From: Saccharomycopsis fibuligera x Saccharomycopsis cf. fibuligera
Taxonomy: Eukaryota > Ascomycota > Saccharomycetes > Ascoideales > Saccharomycopsidaceae
DNA: 64,000 nt
NCBI GenBank assembly: GCA_001936135.1
Contig: CP012819.1
Span: forward strand, 2,513,501-2,577,500
Direction of reading: 5' to 3'
How positions within the stretch are numbered: the first letter of the stretch is position 1; every line of letters starts with the position of its first letter. The notes under the pieces are model-generated. The model had not been told where the DNA came from and did not search any database. It worked only from the letters and a program-made list of their open reading frames with translations. Shown here piece by piece: positions 30,158 through 40,051 of the stretch. The position numbers and the translations under genes are program-made.

Positions 30158-31897
30158 TCATAGCATATAATCAAAGCTTGGCCGTTGATCTCCAAGCACG
30201 ATTTTTTGCTTTTCTGATAACTTTCCAAATTCTTCTTTATAGCTCAACTTTCTCTTTTCTTTATTTTTCTTTACACAAACAAAATTATATCCACCAATCA
30301 TTGCCAAAGTCAACACCAAAAATCCAAAAGCAGCGGCAAATGGCGCAGTTATATCCTGCTCATGATTATAAAAGGTAAAGATGGAAATAATACCTCCCAT
30401 TGAGCCAAAACTGATTTGCATAGCAGTAATACTGCTTTTACGAACATGGCCAACAACATTCATGGTGGCCCAACATAAAAGCATTGGAAGAGCAGCATAA
30501 CCACCACTCACCAAAAGGAAGCAACCAGCATATTGCAATCTCTTATGGCTTTGGCTTGCCAAAGAAGATGCTATTGATGATGGTATAAAGATAATTAATG
30601 CACCGATAATGGCAAGCATTAAGTTGAATGCAACCACCGGCAGTCTTTTACCATTCAACAACTGCTCAGACACCAAAGCGGACAAATTCACCCACACAAA
30701 TGCCACTGCCCATGGCAATGATCCAAAACTAGCGTTTTCATGTGTCGTTGTACCGTAACCAATGGCATTCATTAACACCGGCTCATGGAACGCGTAAACG
30801 TAAGTGGCGTATGATATACCCATAGATATAATTGCTGGCATCCAAATTAATGGATCTGCAATGGCGGAATTCCAATAAGTTTTTAATTGACTAAGAATAT
30901 TACCAAGACCATCGTCGAAAGTGTTTTTAGCATCAAGATCAGTATTGGCATTATCTTCTTCCAACGATAAGCCGTACCCTGATTTCCCACCATAGAGCTC
31001 AAGTTTTCTAATCAAAAAAAAAGTTTCGTTATCGTCAAAGAATCTCGCACCTTCAGGAAAGTCAGGCAAAGTGAAAAAAAGCACAATACTAGCGGCCATT
31101 GTCATGGCTCCATAAATGACCACTGCCCAGCGCCATTCTAACCAACCGTTATGATGACCTTGAAGATTAGAAACAATTCCATGGGCCACCAAATTAGCAA
31201 CGATTCCCGCTAAACAGCTAACAGAATAAATGGCGCTAAACCGCCGCTGTGCCTCTTTAGCAGTGTAGTAATGCGCAAGAATATAGAAGATTGCAGTTTC
31301 CGAACCAGCTTGCACCACGCCATGAAGAAAATGTAAAGCGACATAAGCAGCATAATTGTGGACAAACCCTGAACTTAGAGTGATAGCGCCATATAGAAGC
31401 ACAGAGATACTGATCCAGAAATGTGGTCTTACTCGCTTCAAAAGCATGTTGGCGAAAAATTGGAATACAATATAAGGAGCGAAAAATGCAGCATAAGAGG
31501 CATAAAATTGCAAACTGGTGATGTCTAAGTCCTTAAAGATGCCGGCAATCTCGATGAAACCAAATGAAGAACGGTTGAAATATGCTAGAAAATAAAGAAG
31601 AGCAAATGGCGGGACCACACACCAATCAATTTTGCGAACAAGCTTGCTGTTGCTGACTTGATATATTGAAGCGAGTTCTCGGAGTTTGAGCAGGAGAGTT
31701 TTCTCAGAGTAGGGGATAATGTCAATGTTATCGCCATTGTCCTCATTGCTATAGTTGTTGCCGTAATCGTCGTCGAGATTGACTATCTGTTCAACGTTAA
31801 GCTTACTGATAGACATCGCTACAGGCTTATCTTTATCGCTGGCTGGGGTGATTGTGGTGGAAGTCGTGAGAAACGGAGATTGGGGCTGTGGGATCAT
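30158..31897 (-). CDS. ACS-family MFS permease (DAL5/TNA1/SEO1-like)
   Basis: 579 residues from the ATG at 31897; the longer frame to 31975 opens with TTG. A hydrophilic N-terminus leads into KIDWCVVPPFALLYFLAYFNRSS, the TM1 block of the anion:cation symporter family, followed by FFANMLLKRVRPHFWISISVLLYG, GVVQAGSETAIFYILAHYYTAKEAQRRF and FFTLPDFPEGARFF, all characteristic of Dal5/Tna1-like permeases. About twelve membrane segments are visible. Relatives import allantoate, nicotinate, vitamins or dipeptides; the substrate here is unknown. A minus-strand TATATATA (about 32003-32010) lies about 110 bp upstream, which supports the ATG at 31897. Confidence 0.88.
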   Translation of the reverse strand: MIPQPQSPFLTTSTTITPASDKDKPVAMSISKLNVEQIVNLDDDYGNNYSNEDNGDNIDIIPYSEKTLLLKLRELASIYQVSNSKLVRKIDWCVVPPFALLYFLAYFNRSSFGFIEIAGIFKDLDITSLQFYASYAAFFAPYIVFQFFANMLLKRVRPHFWISISVLLYGAITLSSGFVHNYAAYVALHFLHGVVQAGSETAIFYILAHYYTAKEAQRRFSAIYSVSCLAGIVANLVAHGIVSNLQGHHNGWLEWRWAVVIYGAMTMAASIVLFFTLPDFPEGARFFDDNETFFLIRKLELYGGKSGYGLSLEEDNANTDLDAKNTFDDGLGNILSQLKTYWNSAIADPLIWMPAIISMGISYATYVYAFHEPVLMNAIGYGTTTHENASFGSLPWAVAFVWVNLSALVSEQLLNGKRLPVVAFNLMLAIIGALIIFIPSSIASSLASQSHKRLQYAGCFLLVSGGYAALPMLLCWATMNVVGHVRKSSITAMQISFGSMGGIISIFTFYNHEQDITAPFAAAFGFLVLTLAMIGGYNFVCVKKNKEKRKLSYKEEFGKLSEKQKIVLGDQRPSFDYML

Positions 31898-33195
31898 GTT
31901 GAGAAATTGTACACCTGCGTAGTTGTAAAACGGCTGTAAAGCAGAATGGAATCGATCTCGCTTACGCAACAACAATGGAGCATTGTGGAGGATTACCGTT
32001 GGCTATATATACTACTATGCCTATTGTGCTGTTGCTGCTCTGAAACAAATCTGTACTACGAACGATATCTGTGCTGCAATCAGATTTACCCAAAACGGAA
32101 AGCAAATGAATGTCAAAAGGAAGTTGCATTAATTGCATCAAGGCCAGCATCATTAATGAGAAGTGCAGGCCTACCGTCAGTGTTGTTGTGGACTATAATC
32201 AAATTCTGGCTATTGGCCAATGAGAACGGCCGTAGTGGTGGTTTATGCAATAGACGTATTTATGTTTCTCAACACATACGTATGTTCAGAAAGCTTAATC
32301 GGCCAAATTTACTGGGATGATACCAATTGAGGAAAACTTAACAGATCTTGCAGATGTATTTTATGCACTATAACAGATCTGATTGTTAGTAAATAGTGCT
32401 AATTAAGTTTCCATTTCCAGGATAATTTTGCAATGTCCATGGGTCTCTTCTGGCCGTTTAGGCCAGGCCATCGTTGTTGCCAAAGTATTTTGTGCTCCAT
32501 GTTTCCTGATTCATTACATTAACACTATAATTTGCGCCGATAGCTTGCAGTACTGCGTGTTGAATAATGTCCTAACGCTGATTTCAGCCGCGGCGTGTCC
32601 GATGTTTGTTTTATCTATATTTTTTTTTTTTTCTTTCAAAGCTTTCTTGATAAAAATTAATGTTAATTAACGACACAAATATTTTCGAATATTCTACAAG
32701 GAGGCAACCACTCATTAATTAGGGCCGAGGGATTAGAGCTGAAGGACAGGTGGCCGCTTGTAATTAAAGCTAACCGCTAGCTAGTACACTAACTCCCAGA
32801 TCTAAAAGCACCAGAACACTTGGATAATCCGCTTAAAAAGCAGTTTTCATAACGTAAGGTAGAAAATCTAGCCGGCGCACCTTCTGCAAAGTTCGCGTCC
32901 TGCATGGACCCTTTTTTTTTCAGGAAATTTTCACTTTTTTTGAAAATTGGCAAATTAATGTTTTGATCCTCGTTTCTCTGACGAGACCCCAAGATCCCCA
33001 GCCGTTCCCTAAGGCCACTTACTGTATAAAGACCATACATAGGAGTAGGGGATATAATTGCACCGTTCAAGGCGTGCCAATAGAGATGACTGTCTTTGGT
33101 GCTGTCTTAAATCCACTGATTGCAACCTGTTCCGTTTAACACGCGAACATCGATAGTAGCAATCTTTGATCATAGGACTGGTCCTGCGACTGTGC

Positions 33196-33411
33196 ATGTA
33201 CACAAACTTACTCTCTTCATTTATCTTTTTATTTGCTTATTTCTTATTTTTGTTGTATACCGCTCTTTGCGGTAACACCCCTTACAGTACTACTTTTAGC
33301 AGCTACCAAAATAACCTTATGCCCATCTCCATGAGCCAGTGGATAACCTACAATAATGCTAACCTTTGGAAACCCTTTATGGCATTGCTCTACGACGCTA
33401 AAAAAATATAA
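33196..33411 (+). CDS. Possible small secreted/membrane peptide (71 aa), unassigned
   Basis: From the ATG at 33196 the frame gives MYTNLLSSFIFLFAYFLFLLYTALCGNTPYS..., a signal-peptide-like hydrophobic leader of about 22 residues followed by a hydrophilic Asn/Ser/Tyr/Trp-containing tail (ISMSQWITYNNANLWKPF). No homolog is known to me. In AT-rich DNA, TTT/TTA/CTT codons can produce such leaders by chance, so this is only a candidate. Confidence 0.2.
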   Translation: MYTNLLSSFIFLFAYFLFLLYTALCGNTPYSTTFSSYQNNLMPISMSQWITYNNANLWKPFMALLYDAKKI

Positions 33412-33557
33412 AAAAAGAGATGCTTTGGGATCATCTATTCAATCAACGTTTGAAGCTGCAAGTGACTTTTTCCGGAGTTAGCATGAATTTGAGTTAGCGC
33501 TCTAATTCTGCACTTTTTGCTATCAAATGTGCTTCTCATAGAAAAGGCAATGACGCG

Positions 33558-33594
<37 letters not shown>
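33558..33594. repeat. 37-nt poly(A) tract
   Basis: An unbroken homopolymer of 37 A in the gene-poor region. Confidence 0.95.
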
Positions 33595-33595
<1 letters not shown>

Positions 33596-35954
33596 CGGTA
33601 CTGTAATGGAAATTTGCATGCTGTAACATTGCCTCAGATTATTGATGAGGTGTCGATAGTTTGTCGAGACATAAAGGATGGGAAAATTTTATTTGGTTAT
33701 GCAATACAGTGAAGGGTATGTAGCTGTCAACGAAAATTTTCAATAAAGTAACGTCCGTAAAAGTAAATTCTTACTAGTTGATTTTTTGATATATGTAGTA
33801 TAAAAAAGATTTTTAGGAAACAATAAACATGTTCTCTCGACATTCTCAATGGATTTGTGGAAAGTGATTTGCTCCTTACGAAAAAACAAATCAACAACAC
33901 AACAATACAAGCGAAAATATGTACAAGTAGTATTCGTCTTTACCTTTGATTTACAGTTAGCTTTAGTTTATGGTGAAAAATGTTTCCTATGTTTCCAAAA
34001 AGCTTATAATAAGGTGACGACGCGTAATCTGGCGCCATGAACTATGGGAAAAACGGCAATGCAATCTTAACAGAAAACGGATATGGCGGTATATAAGGAA
34101 TATACAATAGAACCTGTTTGTATCAATCGCAGATTTGTCCTGAAATGATTTTAGTAAATACAGCTCCGCTATCGCAAAGCCACCTTTGAATGCCTTTGAG
34201 CTCTTAAGAACTTTCTAAGGACATACCGTTTGGTTTTTTTCTTTCTCGAGAAAAAGCTCCCTCAACATGCATGAAAGCTTTTCGACCCCAAAATTAACAA
34301 TTTTCGAAAAAAACACAGTATTGGGATCCCATTTTCTCTGTTTTTGTTTCACTTATATACAACTGCGTACTGTACATTGGCGCTTTATAATGTAACAAAG
34401 GCGTCTGTGTATATTTTGTTTTCAGAAGAAAAAATAGCTACTAGTGTACATTGTAATTTATTGAACCACATATATATAAGAGACTACCCCGAACGGATAT
34501 TTGTAATTACATGTTAAAGAAGTACTTTTGTTGGAGCCTGTGCAGATGCTTGGAAAAGCCATTATATATTAATTTGATTATTCAAATATACCACTGTCTA
34601 GATGTAAAAAAATTTGGTTTTATAACAGCTAATGTACTATGGTGGCTCAAAAAGCGTATGTTTGAGAGAACGAAGTAACTACAGTACTTGCAATTGGAGA
34701 ACCTATGGGTGCCTCTAAGGTGGTAATTCACATCTTGCCCAAATAAAGCAAGCTGAGAAAACTCAAAAAATTTGATTGTATTATGCTCAATACAATAAAT
34801 TCTATGTGCCAATTACTTAAGTGTTTAAATTTGAGTACCGTTCACTACTGATGTTTGAGTAAACGGCGCCTTCACAATTGTAAACAAAATAAAAAGAAAC
34901 AAAAAGAAAACCTTAATCAAAGATGAGAAAAGTACCTAATCAAAGGCTATTGACCATTTATAAAGACTTGTAGCAGATATAATGCAACAAAAGTATGTTT
35001 TTATATTAGCTAGGTAGACAGATCATGCAAAACACGTTATACTAAGCAAAATAAATACTTCAAATAATTTTTTTTTCTGAACGACCACATGCCATTATTG
35101 TAGCTACACTTGAACTTTTATTGTTTTGTTCCGAAACCTGCTAGGCTTTGCTAATTGCTATTATCAGCTGAGACAAAAAACAGAAAAGCCTTAAACAGCT
35201 GCCTATAAGCATGAATGGTGCTCAATAGAAACTTTAAGCTGGATTCTTTGCTCACTGGCAATATAGCGATCGCTCAAGTAAGATACTAGCATAACAGTTT
35301 ATAACAACTCAAAACACAATGTATTCAGTCATTATTTTAAGCCGCCCCTCATGAAGCTGATCTGTATTTAAGCCGCATTCTCTAGGTAGTAACCAACTTT
35401 AGATTGGTAAGAGGAATAAGCATACTCAATTCTTGCTATTGTCTCTCTGATAATAATAAGAATAATCATTAATATACGTGGGGAAAACCGTGTCGTGCAG
35501 AGAGGCACTGTATCCGGAAGTGCCACAAATTGTGCAGTACATGTATACCGACCGGTTGTAGCATGCCACAAATACCGGAAAAATTATGCTTAATTTTATG
35601 GGTGATGGCCGGAAATGGTTGACCAATTTGTAGCATTGCAGGACACTCATGCATTGTGGGTAAACCGAGAGATGCATGATATTAAGTTGGTAAGTCTTCG
35701 GCTGGCATGTTTTAATTTAGTACAAAGCCGCCATCATAATTCTACCTTCAATAATTCTAGTAACATTTGGCCATTTACTTATTTTTGTAAGTCTTTGAGA
35801 TATTATTACGAATAATCTAGACTGGGTGTACTGTTTAGTAATGAATGTCTAAAAACTATGGCCGCTTGTGACCTCGTCAACCCCGTACTCTGCACCTGCA
35901 TATGCAATACTTTTAGCGCCTTGGCAACGCCAATGCCATACTGAATTTTTTTTG

Positions 35955-35980
35955 AACGAAGTGCCCCTGGCTACTTCGTT
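35955..35980. other. Perfect 8-bp stem hairpin
   Basis: AACGAAGT at 35955-35962 and its complement ACTTCGTT at 35973-35980 flank a 10-nt loop. A T run precedes the stem on the plus strand, and G/T-rich sequence follows. It could be a structured RNA element or chance; its role is unknown. Confidence 0.35.
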
Positions 35981-36826
35981 TTGTGAGAGAAAGGAATTTA
36001 ACTGTGCTTTTATTTCTCACCTGAGCATATGGTAAACCTGTGTTCAGCTTTATTAATGAGTAACTGAAGACTCTTTGAAGACATCTCTCAGTTCTTTAGG
36101 CTGCAACAGTTTAATTCGTTTCCATTTTGATTTAAGTTTGTATTTAGCAACTGTAAATAATTACCCAAAGACCAAATGTATGACGCGTTTGGATAAAATG
36201 AATGACGGAAAAGGTAAAGAAGTTTACTCTATTGGGATGAATAATTAAATAACCCTGGTGCTAAAAAAATCAGGACCATGCATGCATAAAGCAGGGCAAA
36301 GAGTTTTTGTGATTGCAAATGAACAGGCTCCGAGCTTTGAGTTTAAAGTCTTTGTCTACGTCAGCATTTTAGGAGTCGACCTAGATTGAGCCCAGCAGTT
36401 AATATACATTCAAAACAAGTTAACACCAATCTGCCTAGGATTTTTTACAACTTGACGAACACGTAATAATTATTCAGCTTACAAGTCAAGACGAGTTAGC
36501 AAATAACGCATTATTAATTAAATAGTGTAGCTTTTTATTGTAAAAAAGAACTATAATATAAAATATGTGCAAAGTGGGTAATAATTAGCCACTGCAGGAC
36601 TATTATCAGCAGAAATAAAATGGAGAATCCAATGCGATTAAACTAATGCAAAAGATAATGTAGAAGGAACAAAAGGTAGTATACCAACAATGAAAGTTAA
36701 CAAAACCAAAATACAAATTTTGCTTTACAGCGCAAAATAAATGAACATGAAGAAAAATTCGAGGTACAAATCATGGTAAATTGCTACCACGAATCAGGTA
36801 TTCAAATGGAGAAGTTATTATTGAAC

Positions 36827-37633
36827 TTACAACAACATGACACCGACGAGACCAGCAAGGGCAGCAGCACCAACGGATAATTTAGCAGCACCACCTGTAG
36901 TAACACCTGGAGTAGAACCGTTACCAGTAGAGTTACCGCTAGATGGAACAGAAGCAGATGGGGAAGAACCAGATTCAGAAGCACCTGGAACAGAAGCAGT
37001 AGCAGTAGCGGTGTTGGTGCTGGTTATGTCTGCAGTAGTGTCTTGAGTGACAGCAGATTCAGCTGGAGCAGAACCAGCAGGAGCAGAGCCAGCAGGAGCA
37101 GAACCAGCTGGAGCAGAACCAGCAGGAACAGGAGCAGAGCCAGTTGGAGCTGGAGCAGAGCCAGTTGGAGCTGGAGCAGAGCCAGTTGGAGCTGGGGCAG
37201 AACCAGCAGGAGCAGAGCCAGCAGGAGCAGAACCAGCAGGAGCAGAACCAGCAGGAGCAGAACCAGCTGGAGCAGAACCAGCTGGAGCAGAACCAGCTGG
37301 AGCAGAGCCAGTTGGAGCAGGAGCAGAGCCAGTTGGAGCAGAGCCAGCTGGAGCAGAACCAGCAGGAGCAGAGCCAGCTGGAGCGGAACCAGCAGGAGCA
37401 GAGCTAGAAGCTTCAGAAAGTGGACAGAAAGTGGTGTATTGGGTGGTGACTTCTTCAGAAGTGTGGGTGATGACAGTAACACCAGTGGTGTGTGTCTTTT
37501 CGGTACAGTCAGAGACACCTGAACATGATGTGACAACAACAAGACTGGTTTGGACGTCACCAACGGTGGTAGTGTTGTAGGAGGCAGAAGCGAGGGAAGC
37601 TAAAGCAGAAGCAACTAAGTATTTGGCGTACAT
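36827..37633 (-). CDS. GPI-anchored cell wall protein with Ala/Pro/Gly/Ser repeats (PGA59/PGA62-like)
   Basis: 268 residues. Signal peptide MYAKYLVASALASLASA, then one wall-protein module with TSLVVVTSCSGVSDC...HTTGVTVITHTSEEVTTQYTTFCPLSE, the VTSC...TTGVT...YTTFCPL pattern of Pga59/Pga62/Ywp1 and flocculin type-3 repeats. Residues about 74-205 are roughly twenty imperfect SAPAG or SAPAPTG repeats, followed by a Ser/Thr-rich stretch and a hydrophobic C-terminus (KLSVGAAALAGLVGVMLL) suited to GPI attachment. Such small abundant mannoproteins coat the wall of Candida-type yeasts. The repeats leave all frames on both strands open, so antisense frames are shadows. The TATA-like ATATTTATATC about 150 bp upstream fits strong transcription. 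Confidence 0.88.
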   Translation of the reverse strand: MYAKYLVASALASLASASYNTTTVGDVQTSLVVVTSCSGVSDCTEKTHTTGVTVITHTSEEVTTQYTTFCPLSEASSSAPAGSAPAGSAPAGSAPAGSAPTGSAPAPTGSAPAGSAPAGSAPAGSAPAGSAPAGSAPAGSAPAGSAPAPTGSAPAPTGSAPAPTGSAPVPAGSAPAGSAPAGSAPAGSAPAESAVTQDTTADITSTNTATATASVPGASESGSSPSASVPSSGNSTGNGSTPGVTTGGAAKLSVGAAALAGLVGVMLL

Positions 37634-38417
37634 TTTTGGTATTATGTTGAAAGGTTCAAAAGATTGGTAAATAGTTGGAAATTAGAGAATGAAGCGAACG
37701 ACTGTGATCTTAGGCGATTGGTTGATGTAGAAAAGAATAGAAAATGAATATGAAGGAGTCAGTTGCTCTGGAGAGGGTGCAAAGCCTGGATATTTATATC
37801 ATTGAGGAGAGGCCAAAGCAGTCGCGGTGGGCGAATATTGCACTGTACAATACCATGCAATATATTGCATTGTATCAACTATGGTATGCTATTGTGTGTG
37901 TGTGCTGTGTGTGTAATGCTGTGTATTATCCATCTATAGAGCGACGCGGTACTTCCGGCGTTCTTGCAGACTTCCGGCATGGCAGTGCCCTGTCTTCCGG
38001 GGGCAGTACTATTGGTAGAAATAATAACAGCAAAAATTATAATAATAGACACGCTCGCCACAATAGTACAGGGGGCGGTTATAAAGCCCTGGGTACGCAT
38101 CTCTCAATCAATTGATATTTCATCCTTACTTGTTAACTAGCCCTCTACATAGTACACTGGAAAAATTATTCAAGTCAGCTACAGAAGCCGCGACCGCGAC
38201 ACTTGTAGACAATATAGCAATTGTCTTATATAACAGCACGACAATACAACCCAGCCTGCCCAAGCCACCCTAAATACAAAGTACTGTTGCTTTGATTAAT
38301 ATTATAGTAAACGAACCGTTTTGAAAAGCGTATCTCATTTTGTCCCCTTTTCATCCATTCACACTTATTTTTCTCTGCATATCAGTTTCTAAGAGCAGCA
38401 ACTAACGCTTCCCCAAT
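37634..38417. promoter_or_regulatory. Divergent promoter with three CTTCCGG sites
   Basis: 784 bp between the GPI-protein gene and the RWD-like gene. CTTCCGG occurs three times in 49 bp (37952-37958, 37971-37977, 37994-38000), all in the same orientation. TGTGTG repeats near 37894-37917 and TATTTATAT near 37790-37800 are also present. The sites are visible; the bound factor is not known. Confidence 0.5.
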
Positions 38418-39947
38418 ATGGCCACTCCATCAGCCAATTCTGGAAGCCTCGAATCCTCTGCTGCTAATGCCAGTGGCACTTTTGATTCTGCTAATACTTC
38501 AGACAGTCTGAAAGGCAAAAGGACTCCGAGAAACAGACAGAGACAGAAGCAGAACGCAAAGCAGACCCTGTCTCAGAGTCAAGGTCAGAATTCTGGTATC
38601 GCGCATACCTCGAGTGGTAGCAGTGACGCCCAACATGGTTTTTCTAGCAAAAGCAAAAGCCGTGGGAAGAAGAAGGAGAAGGCTAAAAGTACTTTTGATA
38701 ACAACAAGGAAAACAACTCCCAGACACTGGAAACCCAAGATGGCAAGAATATCACTCGCAAAAGCCCTCCTGACTTTCGTCTCCAGGAGATCACTTCCTT
38801 GATAAACAAGTTTCCACCATCGCAAATCAACGGCAAAGAGTTCCAGCCGAGTCACAAGAGGGCTATGATTAATTTTGTCAAAACATCTTTGGTTAGTGAA
38901 GATGTGTACTTGGTAATCAATGTGATACCCTCTGATCCAGAGTTTCCCTTTGATTTGGAATCGTTGAAAATTTCACTTCTTGTGCCCCTTAATTATCCAA
39001 TGAAAAAAAACAGAAATGGCGTGCCCAATAATCGGCCATCAATGGTAGTGCTAAACTCAGAAATACCTCGGGGTATTAGTTACAATATCGAATCAGGATT
39101 CAAAAAGATTGTTGAAAAATCGTGCGAGAAAAAAGAAAATCGTGGAAAAGGGAAAATTTCTGAATCTAATAGTGAAAGGCTGCACCAGGAGGAAATTAAG
39201 ATTGTTGGTGGGAACAATTTAGTGGGAATCGTTCAAACTTTGGACAAGTACTTAGAAGCTTTTCTCTCGCAAAAGAAAAAAGATACCATCAAGTTTGTGA
39301 GACAGAAAAATGCTGCAACAGCTGTTGCTGCTGAAGAAAACGACAATAATGCTGCTCTGGAAAGATTCAATGATATTGACCCGGCACTCACTGCTGCTAA
39401 TGAAGCTACTAGTGCAGATATAAAAAAATTGAATGACAATCTAGAAAATATTGCTTACCGCTTAAATCGCCAACATGAGAAGAGTTTTACTTATCAGCAC
39501 GATTACTATGGTGTTGGATACATTTACCATTTTGCCCTTCAAGATTTAGAAGGGATTGCTCAAAGTTTTCAAACTCAGAAAAACAATTTCAATATTACAA
39601 ATGCGGTTCAGTTGTTGTTTAATGAGTTCAGTATTCAGGATACTGTAGTGAAAATCTTTGTTCCTCTCGATCTCAAAAACAATGCTATTAGAGTTGAGCT
39701 GTTTGATTTGAAGAGCTCAGCAGTTAAATACATTGATAATAGTACAACAATGCCCTCACCAATACAAATCAAAGAAGATAATCATGCATCATGCTTGCAG
39801 CAGTTCCTATACAACGTAAAATTAAATTTCAATAATAAGTCCAAACTATTGCACCGGGAAAATAAGGAAGGTTATTCTATATTGTTTTTGCTCAATTATT
39901 TGAATTCAAAATTCTTCCAATTGGGAATGCAGGGTGATTTACTATGA
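38418..39947 (+). CDS. Unassigned protein with an RWD-like central region
   Basis: 509 residues. The first 115 are Ser/Gln/Lys-rich and basic (KGKRTPRNRQRQKQNAKQ, KSRGKKKEKAK), likely disordered and possibly nucleic-acid or ribosome contacting. Residues about 120-295 look folded: VYLVINVIPSDPEFPFDLESLKISLLVPLNYP, then RPSMVVLNSEIPRGISYNIESGFKKIV and LVGIVQTLDKYLEAFLSQ. The order strand-strand-LNYP...P-strand-helix resembles an RWD domain, although the YPxxxP hallmark is stretched. The C-terminal 200 residues (YGVGYIYHFALQDLEGIAQ, then LFNEFSIQDTVVKIFVPLDL) may hold a second alpha/beta unit. I do not recognise an ortholog with known function. Confidence 0.75.
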   Translation: MATPSANSGSLESSAANASGTFDSANTSDSLKGKRTPRNRQRQKQNAKQTLSQSQGQNSGIAHTSSGSSDAQHGFSSKSKSRGKKKEKAKSTFDNNKENNSQTLETQDGKNITRKSPPDFRLQEITSLINKFPPSQINGKEFQPSHKRAMINFVKTSLVSEDVYLVINVIPSDPEFPFDLESLKISLLVPLNYPMKKNRNGVPNNRPSMVVLNSEIPRGISYNIESGFKKIVEKSCEKKENRGKGKISESNSERLHQEEIKIVGGNNLVGIVQTLDKYLEAFLSQKKKDTIKFVRQKNAATAVAAEENDNNAALERFNDIDPALTAANEATSADIKKLNDNLENIAYRLNRQHEKSFTYQHDYYGVGYIYHFALQDLEGIAQSFQTQKNNFNITNAVQLLFNEFSIQDTVVKIFVPLDLKNNAIRVELFDLKSSAVKYIDNSTTMPSPIQIKEDNHASCLQQFLYNVKLNFNNKSKLLHRENKEGYSILFLLNYLNSKFFQLGMQGDLL

Positions 39948-40051
39948 TTTGATTTATTCAAATTCAGCCTGTCTTTTAGTATTTTAGCATCTTTACCAAA
40001 ATGTACTATATTCTTTTATTCACATAATCATACAAATTGCATATTTTATTT

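Larger units (their letters stand above)
31898..36826. other. 4.9 kb stretch with no convincing gene
   Basis: It lies between the start of the ACS permease (leftward) and the 3' end of the GPI-protein gene (leftward). It is AT-rich throughout and contains only frames below about 125 codons; those of any length lack homology that I recognise. It contains a 37-nt poly(A), a perfect 8-bp stem hairpin and one small ORF with a hydrophobic leader. I saw no LTR, transposon terminus or tRNA. The first 400 bp should include the permease promoter. The rest is unexplained. Confidence 0.6.

Noticed and set aside
31898-31975. 26-residue N-terminal extension of the ACS permease
   Set aside because: It opens with TTG and would place the start only about 30 bp from the TATA box.
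37024-37580. Long antisense and alternate frames across the GPI-protein gene
   Set aside because: They arise from the same SAPAG DNA repeat, which is open in all frames. Only the minus-strand frame has a signal peptide, a wall module and a GPI tail.
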